Shown: in pieces, positions 6,170 to 9,448 of the stretch
How the letters are laid out: each line of letters opens with the position of its first letter
Position numbering within the stretch: position 1 is the first letter of the stretch
Origin: an uncultured Oxalobacteraceae bacterium
Lineage (GTDB): Bacteria; Pseudomonadota; Gammaproteobacteria; Burkholderiales; Burkholderiaceae
Direction: 5' to 3'
NCBI GenBank assembly: GCA_946478765.1
Contig: CAMLDH010000129.1
Span: 1 to 9,448, forward strand
Length of the DNA: 9,448 nucleotides
The notes under the pieces: generated by a model
The model's database searches: none
What the model was told of the DNA's origin: nothing
What the model saw: only the letters and a program-made list of their open reading frames with translations
Translations under genes and position numbers: made by a program

Positions 6170-6892
6170 TTATTTGGCGACGTTGAATGCCAACCCGGGG
6201 TCGCAACCAGGTCCATTTTGGCCTTTGGAGCCGCCGGTACCAAGGCCAAAACCATCAAGGCCGGCAGTGGTCGCTCCTGCCTGTGGCGGCATGTTTTCGT
6301 ATTGCGACTTTTCCTTCGCCGCCATCGCTTGCTGATAGATGTAATTTGCGAGATCTCCGGTGCGGCCACCTTCGGCGGCCGCCGCGGAAGGAACCCCTTG
6401 CATAGCCGGATTCGCAGGAGGTGTGAAATTGGCCGGCAGTTCTGCACTCGAGCTAATGGAGCCGGAGCCGCCGGCGATCTGCATGTAGCTGGTACCAAAT
6501 AGCCATGCAAACCACAGCAATATCGCCAACATTACCCACTTGACGACCTTAGTCCCGGTAAGTGCCTTGTTGAGCAGTAATAACGCAGCCTTCGCCTCTG
6601 CCTCAGACGTATAGGCAGCAAGCGGTACCGCAGTAGCACCGAACGGTGTCATCTGCAGGCAGAAAGATCCGTTGCCTCCAGCCGAGGCGCTGCCCTGTAC
6701 GCTGAACGTCGTATGCCCGCTAACCTCGGGACGAGGCAAGACATGCAGATCCCCACCTTGACTAGCTGACAGCCAAACAAACATATTCTTGCGTGTCAGC
6801 TTCACCTTGATCGGTGGATGCAGCTTTCTCTTCAATGGAAGCCAAATCACCTCAGTTATTTTTTTACGTACATCACTCATCGTCTTCAACAT
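6170..6892 (-). CDS. Unrecognised single-span inner-membrane protein between DotM and DotL homologues
   Basis: 240 aa. The N-terminal part (about 1-117) is basic and probably cytoplasmic, with a compact mixed segment around residues 28-95. A single membrane helix follows at about 118-134 (WVMLAILLWFAWLFG). The C-terminal 105 residues are Ala/Gly/Pro/Ser-rich and probably periplasmic, mostly low complexity, apart from a helical stretch around DLANYIYQQAMAAKEKSQYEN. ATG 6892 has AGGGGAG 7 bases upstream and overlaps the dotM-like gene by 20 bases; an internal ATG at 6880 is less well supported. In R64 this position between trbA and trbC is held by trbB, but no thioredoxin motif is present here. 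Tight coupling between two coupling-complex genes suggests a membrane partner of that complex. No family is recognised. Confidence 0.85.
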   Translation of the reverse strand: MLKTMSDVRKKITEVIWLPLKRKLHPPIKVKLTRKNMFVWLSASQGGDLHVLPRPEVSGHTTFSVQGSASAGGNGSFCLQMTPFGATAVPLAAYTSEAEAKAALLLLNKALTGTKVVKWVMLAILLWFAWLFGTSYMQIAGGSGSISSSAELPANFTPPANPAMQGVPSAAAAEGGRTGDLANYIYQQAMAAKEKSQYENMPPQAGATTAGLDGFGLGTGGSKGQNGPGCDPGLAFNVAK

Positions 6893-8012
6893 CGATAATC
6901 TCCCCTAAGTATGTTTTCAGCCCAACCAAGGCCTCCTCAATCATTGGATTGACGAGCGGCGTTTTTGCAATCCTTTCCGCATTCCAATGGGATCGGGCAC
7001 CTGCGGCCTCTGCACTGGCGACGTCTAGACCAAGATCATTGAGCGCATACCACGTGACGCGATCTACGGTCTTTAGCCATCTGAACCAAGCAGCAGGCAT
7101 CACGCCATTGTCGCGGGCAGTGGTAAGCATCGACATCAACACAGTTCGTTTGTATGCGTGGCGACTAAGAATCCGCTTTACAGCGTTAGTATTTCCGTAG
7201 TCATGAAGCGCCTTTTGCGCCCGGAGCGAATTGATGAGTCCTACCTTCTTCTCTTTGCGCGCTCGTAAATATGAAAGGGCGAGGTCATTTATGATTGCTT
7301 GAGCGAGTGCATTGTTATTGTTGATTTGTGCGGCACAAGCAGCAAATAAAGCCCGCTCATACCCCTTAAGATCTGCCACGCCCTGCCACACTTTTCCGAG
7401 TTGTTTTCCGAAGACAGCACGTGCACGATCCAAGCGCAGAGCACTCTTGCGATCAAGGATCTCGATGTTCGCAGGATCGTCTTTCTCACCCAGCCCCGCA
7501 ATCGGAACGATAAAACCATGAAGCCGACCGTAGTCACGAGGGCGTTGTCGCATGCCGTTAATCGGATCGTCGAGGGGGATATCGATGATGTTCTCTCCAA
7601 GAACCGGGCGGACTGTGGGGAACTCTGTAGCCTCCTGTTCTGCAAGAGTTTTCATCGTATAGGTCCGCGAGTATTTGCTGGTTAGATCAGGGGATCTATA
7701 AATCAGGTACCCGAACATTCCGGTGATGATTACCAGTACAACCCAGCGAAGCGAGCGCCCAGCAGCCATACCCGACTGCCACAACTCTTTCAATGTCGCG
7801 TCATGTGGATGCGTTGTAGCCAACCACTCGCGTAGAGCATCACGCGCCTCGGCATCAATGACCAGCAGGTGTACTTCGAAGGCCCGCACCTTCATAACGA
7901 AAGCAGATATTTTTTCGTGGCCAAGAAACCATGCTGCGATCACTAAAAGAAATATTCCACCAAGAACCCAAAGCAATTCGTCATCCGTATTGTTATTCTT
8001 CATCGGGCTCAT
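6873..8012 (-). CDS. trbA: Type IVB coupling-complex protein, DotM/IcmP family (TrbA of IncI plasmids)
   Basis: 379 aa, close to DotM (about 380). DotM binds DotL and helps receive substrates at the inner membrane. Membrane helices lie at about residues 13-30 (WVLGGIFLLVIAAWF) and 89-106 (RWVVLVIITGMFGYLIY). The large remainder is cytoplasmic and keeps family-typical stretches: RAVFGKQLGKVWQG, then SRHAYKRTVLMSMLTTARDN, GVMPAAWFRWLKTVDRVTWY, and AGARSHWNAERI. The ATG overlaps the stop of the transglycosylase gene by 4 bases (ATGA), with AAGGAG 7 bases upstream, so the start is well fixed. It is followed closely by the 240-aa membrane protein gene and then the DotL homologue, as expected for members of one complex. 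Identification is by the combination of topology, length and the conserved C-terminal region. Confidence 0.92.
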   Translation of the reverse strand: MSPMKNNNTDDELLWVLGGIFLLVIAAWFLGHEKISAFVMKVRAFEVHLLVIDAEARDALREWLATTHPHDATLKELWQSGMAAGRSLRWVVLVIITGMFGYLIYRSPDLTSKYSRTYTMKTLAEQEATEFPTVRPVLGENIIDIPLDDPINGMRQRPRDYGRLHGFIVPIAGLGEKDDPANIEILDRKSALRLDRARAVFGKQLGKVWQGVADLKGYERALFAACAAQINNNNALAQAIINDLALSYLRARKEKKVGLINSLRAQKALHDYGNTNAVKRILSRHAYKRTVLMSMLTTARDNGVMPAAWFRWLKTVDRVTWYALNDLGLDVASAEAAGARSHWNAERIAKTPLVNPMIEEALVGLKTYLGEIIDVEDDE

Positions 8013-8425
8013 CTTTTTGCTCCTTGTACCTTCTGCAGATTACTCCAAACCTTGTATTGGTAACGGACGTTGTTTGAAGGCGTTTTGGAGTGGTAGTTAC
8101 CAACACCTTTCCAGAAATCCGGTGAGGTCAAAATCCCTTTTTGCAGATAGTAGGTTCCAATGTGGACGTTGAGGCATTCGTCATTGACAAGTCCCTCTTT
8201 CGTGATGCCATATCGCGCCAACTCAGGAAGGTGAACACTGTTGATGCACATTCTTCCCATGTCGAAGGAACCATCCTTATTTGAGAGGATTGTCCCTGTC
8301 TTGCAGTTTTCAGTCTGTGCTACCGCGCGGATAAGATCCGGATGCGCGTTGTAGTGCGCTGCCGCTTGCTGTACACACGTTTCAAAGCTGCTCAATGGCG
8401 GCATCACCGGCATATCCATCATCAC
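8009..8425 (-). CDS. Small lytic transglycosylase (SLT-type) of the transfer system
   Basis: 138 aa. The family cleaves the peptidoglycan glycan strand so a secretion channel can cross the wall. The candidate catalytic Glu39 is in AVAQTENCKTG; the family block DMGRMCINSVHLPEL at 55-69 and the substrate motif GVGNYHSKTP at 107-116 are both present. Four cysteines (17, 41, 60, 84) could form disulfides if exported. Two oddities stand out: the usual MQIN is MCIN here (Gln to Cys), and no signal peptide is present. An in-frame TAG at 8440-8438 rules out a longer N-terminus. The start is GTG 8425 (4-base overlap with the upstream stop) or ATG 8422, with AGGAAGGA just upstream. With no export signal, it may leave by another route or stay with an exported partner. 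Equivalents occur in many conjugation systems. Confidence 0.85.
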   Translation of the reverse strand: MMMDMPVMPPLSSFETCVQQAAAHYNAHPDLIRAVAQTENCKTGTILSNKDGSFDMGRMCINSVHLPELARYGITKEGLVNDECLNVHIGTYYLQKGILTSPDFWKGVGNYHSKTPSNNVRYQYKVWSNLQKVQGAKR

Positions 8426-8883
8426 ATGCAGTCCTTCCTAAAGAGCCAGTCCTTAAACTCGAAAAACTTGCGATTTTTTATTTGCGCGATGCGGAAACGT
8501 GTTGTGAGGAGCTTCGCTCCCGCGACAACCATGACGCCGATCGACATCAGTGCGTGATTCACCGGGCTATGCGATAGTGGCGTAACCACGACAAAAATCA
8601 GCGCGATCAATGTAATAAGACCAAAGAGAAATGCCAGCGCAGATAGATGGTCGACGCGCGCATTCAGATCATTTTCAGAAAGCTTGAGCCGACGTACCGC
8701 ATCGTCGAAGCTCTCCCTCCGATATCGACGGTTTAGGATCCCCTTGACGCCTTCTTTGATGTTTTTAGTATTGGCTTTCAGGTCGTCGAGGTTACCGGTT
8801 ACCGTCCAGATGTAGAAGGCCCCTACGCGCTTTGCAGCGCGAGCGCTACGGGTGAAGATGCCTGGACGTTTATTGCCAGCCAT
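8422..8883 (-). CDS. Two-helix inner-membrane protein resembling IcmV (Dot/Icm)
   Basis: 153 aa. A basic N-terminal half is followed by two adjacent membrane helices at about residues 81-101 (SALAFLFGLITLIALIFVVV) and 108-126, then a basic, aromatic tail QIKNRKFFEFKDWLF. IcmV of Legionella has the same size (about 150 aa), the same paired-helix layout, a pre-helix segment like ESFDDAVRRLKLSENDL, and a similar tail of the type QIK-R-F-FKEW. The resemblance is from memory of the family and was not computed. IcmV is needed for Dot/Icm function, but its exact role is unclear. ATG 8883 directly abuts the upstream stop (TAAATG) with GAAGGG about 8 bases before it, and its own stop overlaps the transglycosylase start. 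A secretion-system membrane protein is secure; the IcmV assignment is moderate. Confidence 0.7.
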   Translation of the reverse strand: MAGNKRPGIFTRSARAAKRVGAFYIWTVTGNLDDLKANTKNIKEGVKGILNRRYRRESFDDAVRRLKLSENDLNARVDHLSALAFLFGLITLIALIFVVVTPLSHSPVNHALMSIGVMVVAGAKLLTTRFRIAQIKNRKFFEFKDWLFRKDCM

Positions 8884-9429
8884 TTACACACCCTTCTGTT
8901 CAGCGCGTTCGGCCGATTGTCGCATCATCGTCAACGCGTAGTGTGTCGTACCGGTCAAACGGCGCAGCGAGTCCGCCGCACGTGCTTTTAAGGTCTGCAA
9001 AGGAAAACCGTACGTGAACTGAGACTGCCCCAAAATGTCGACAGCCTGTTCCGCAGAGACAGCGTCCTTGATCGCTCCAAGGACCTCACCCTGGCAGTAT
9101 TCCCAAGCGGACAGCAATACGCCGGACGAATGCGCGATCAACGCTTGCAGCATTGCCCGGCGGTCATCGTCTGTGACGTCCTGGTTTTCACTTACAAATT
9201 TCTCGTGATGTGTAAGCGCCTGCTCCATCACAAACTGGCTGATTTCCGCAATCAAACTGTCCTGTTGCACGGGGGCAGAAGGAATGCGTGCATTGACGAT
9301 GGCCGCAAACTTTTCAATTTCAATGGCAACCGGGGTCATCGCTTTGAGCAGCGATAGCTGCACAGCGCCGGCGAGGGACAAGTTCAATTGTTCGAACGGA
9401 CGGGGCATGTCGGTTGGCAGATCCATCAC
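8884..9429 (-). CDS. Unrecognised soluble helical protein, first gene visible in the operon
   Basis: 181 aa from GTG 9429 (or ATG 9426). The frame remains open to the right window edge, so a longer N-terminus beyond the window cannot be excluded. The GTGATG arrangement contains a TGA in another frame that could be the stop of an upstream gene, the same overlap pattern seen two genes later, which favours the start chosen here. No clear ribosome site is visible in the 19 bases before it. The product has no signal peptide, no convincing membrane span and one cysteine (in WEYCQGE). It looks helical, with long amphipathic stretches such as SLIAEISQFVMEQALTHHEK. It does not match IcmW or other Dot/Icm proteins I can recall. 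Position suggests a cytoplasmic accessory of the type IVB system. Confidence 0.75.
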   Translation of the reverse strand: MMDLPTDMPRPFEQLNLSLAGAVQLSLLKAMTPVAIEIEKFAAIVNARIPSAPVQQDSLIAEISQFVMEQALTHHEKFVSENQDVTDDDRRAMLQALIAHSSGVLLSAWEYCQGEVLGAIKDAVSAEQAVDILGQSQFTYGFPLQTLKARAADSLRRLTGTTHYALTMMRQSAERAEQKGV

Positions 9430-9448
9430 CGCACGAATGGCGGGAACA

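Overview
The window reads as part of a conjugative or mobilizable element (plasmid or ICE) from a proteobacterium. The genus cannot be named from the sequence. Base composition is fairly balanced, slightly GC-rich by eye. All convincing genes lie on the minus strand, so transcription runs right to left. No rRNA, tRNA, CRISPR array, transposase or insertion sequence was seen.

Right and centre (about 9429 to 2187) is one compact gene block of a type IVB secretion/conjugation system, the Dot/Icm or IncI (R64-like, MPF-I) class. In order of transcription it holds: an unrecognised 181-aa soluble protein; a 153-aa two-helix membrane protein resembling IcmV; a short lytic transglycosylase; DotM/IcmP (TrbA of R64); an unrecognised 240-aa single-span protein; the coupling ATPase DotL/IcmO (TrbC of R64); a Tat-exported MepK/YcbK-like peptidoglycan endopeptidase; and a DsbC/DsbG-like periplasmic disulfide isomerase (compare TrbB of R64). 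Most neighbours overlap by 1 to 20 bases or are separated by a few bases, with ribosome sites buried in the preceding gene. This points to a translationally coupled operon whose promoter lies beyond the right edge. DotL and DotM are known to form the substrate-receiving coupling complex. The two wall hydrolases would open peptidoglycan for the channel, and the disulfide isomerase would fold exported cysteine proteins.

Left (2088 to 1) is an accessory segment: an unrecognised 144-codon reading frame (about 135 aa from the preferred start), a roughly 150-bp gap with no gene, a striking AT-rich 44-bp dyad with a promoter candidate, a 47-aa acidic mini-protein with an excellent ribosome site, an ArdC-type antirestriction protein, a strong hairpin with a U-rich tail, and the first 32 codons of another gene cut by the window edge. 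ArdC proteins protect incoming plasmid DNA from restriction, which fits early expression on entry into a recipient.

The points most worth a second look are a C10 homopolymer embedded in a perfect hairpin inside the trbC-like gene, the dyad upstream of the ardC operon, the unrecognised membrane protein sitting where R64 has trbB, the two peptidoglycan hydrolases in one operon, and the terminator-like hairpin squeezed directly before a ribosome site.
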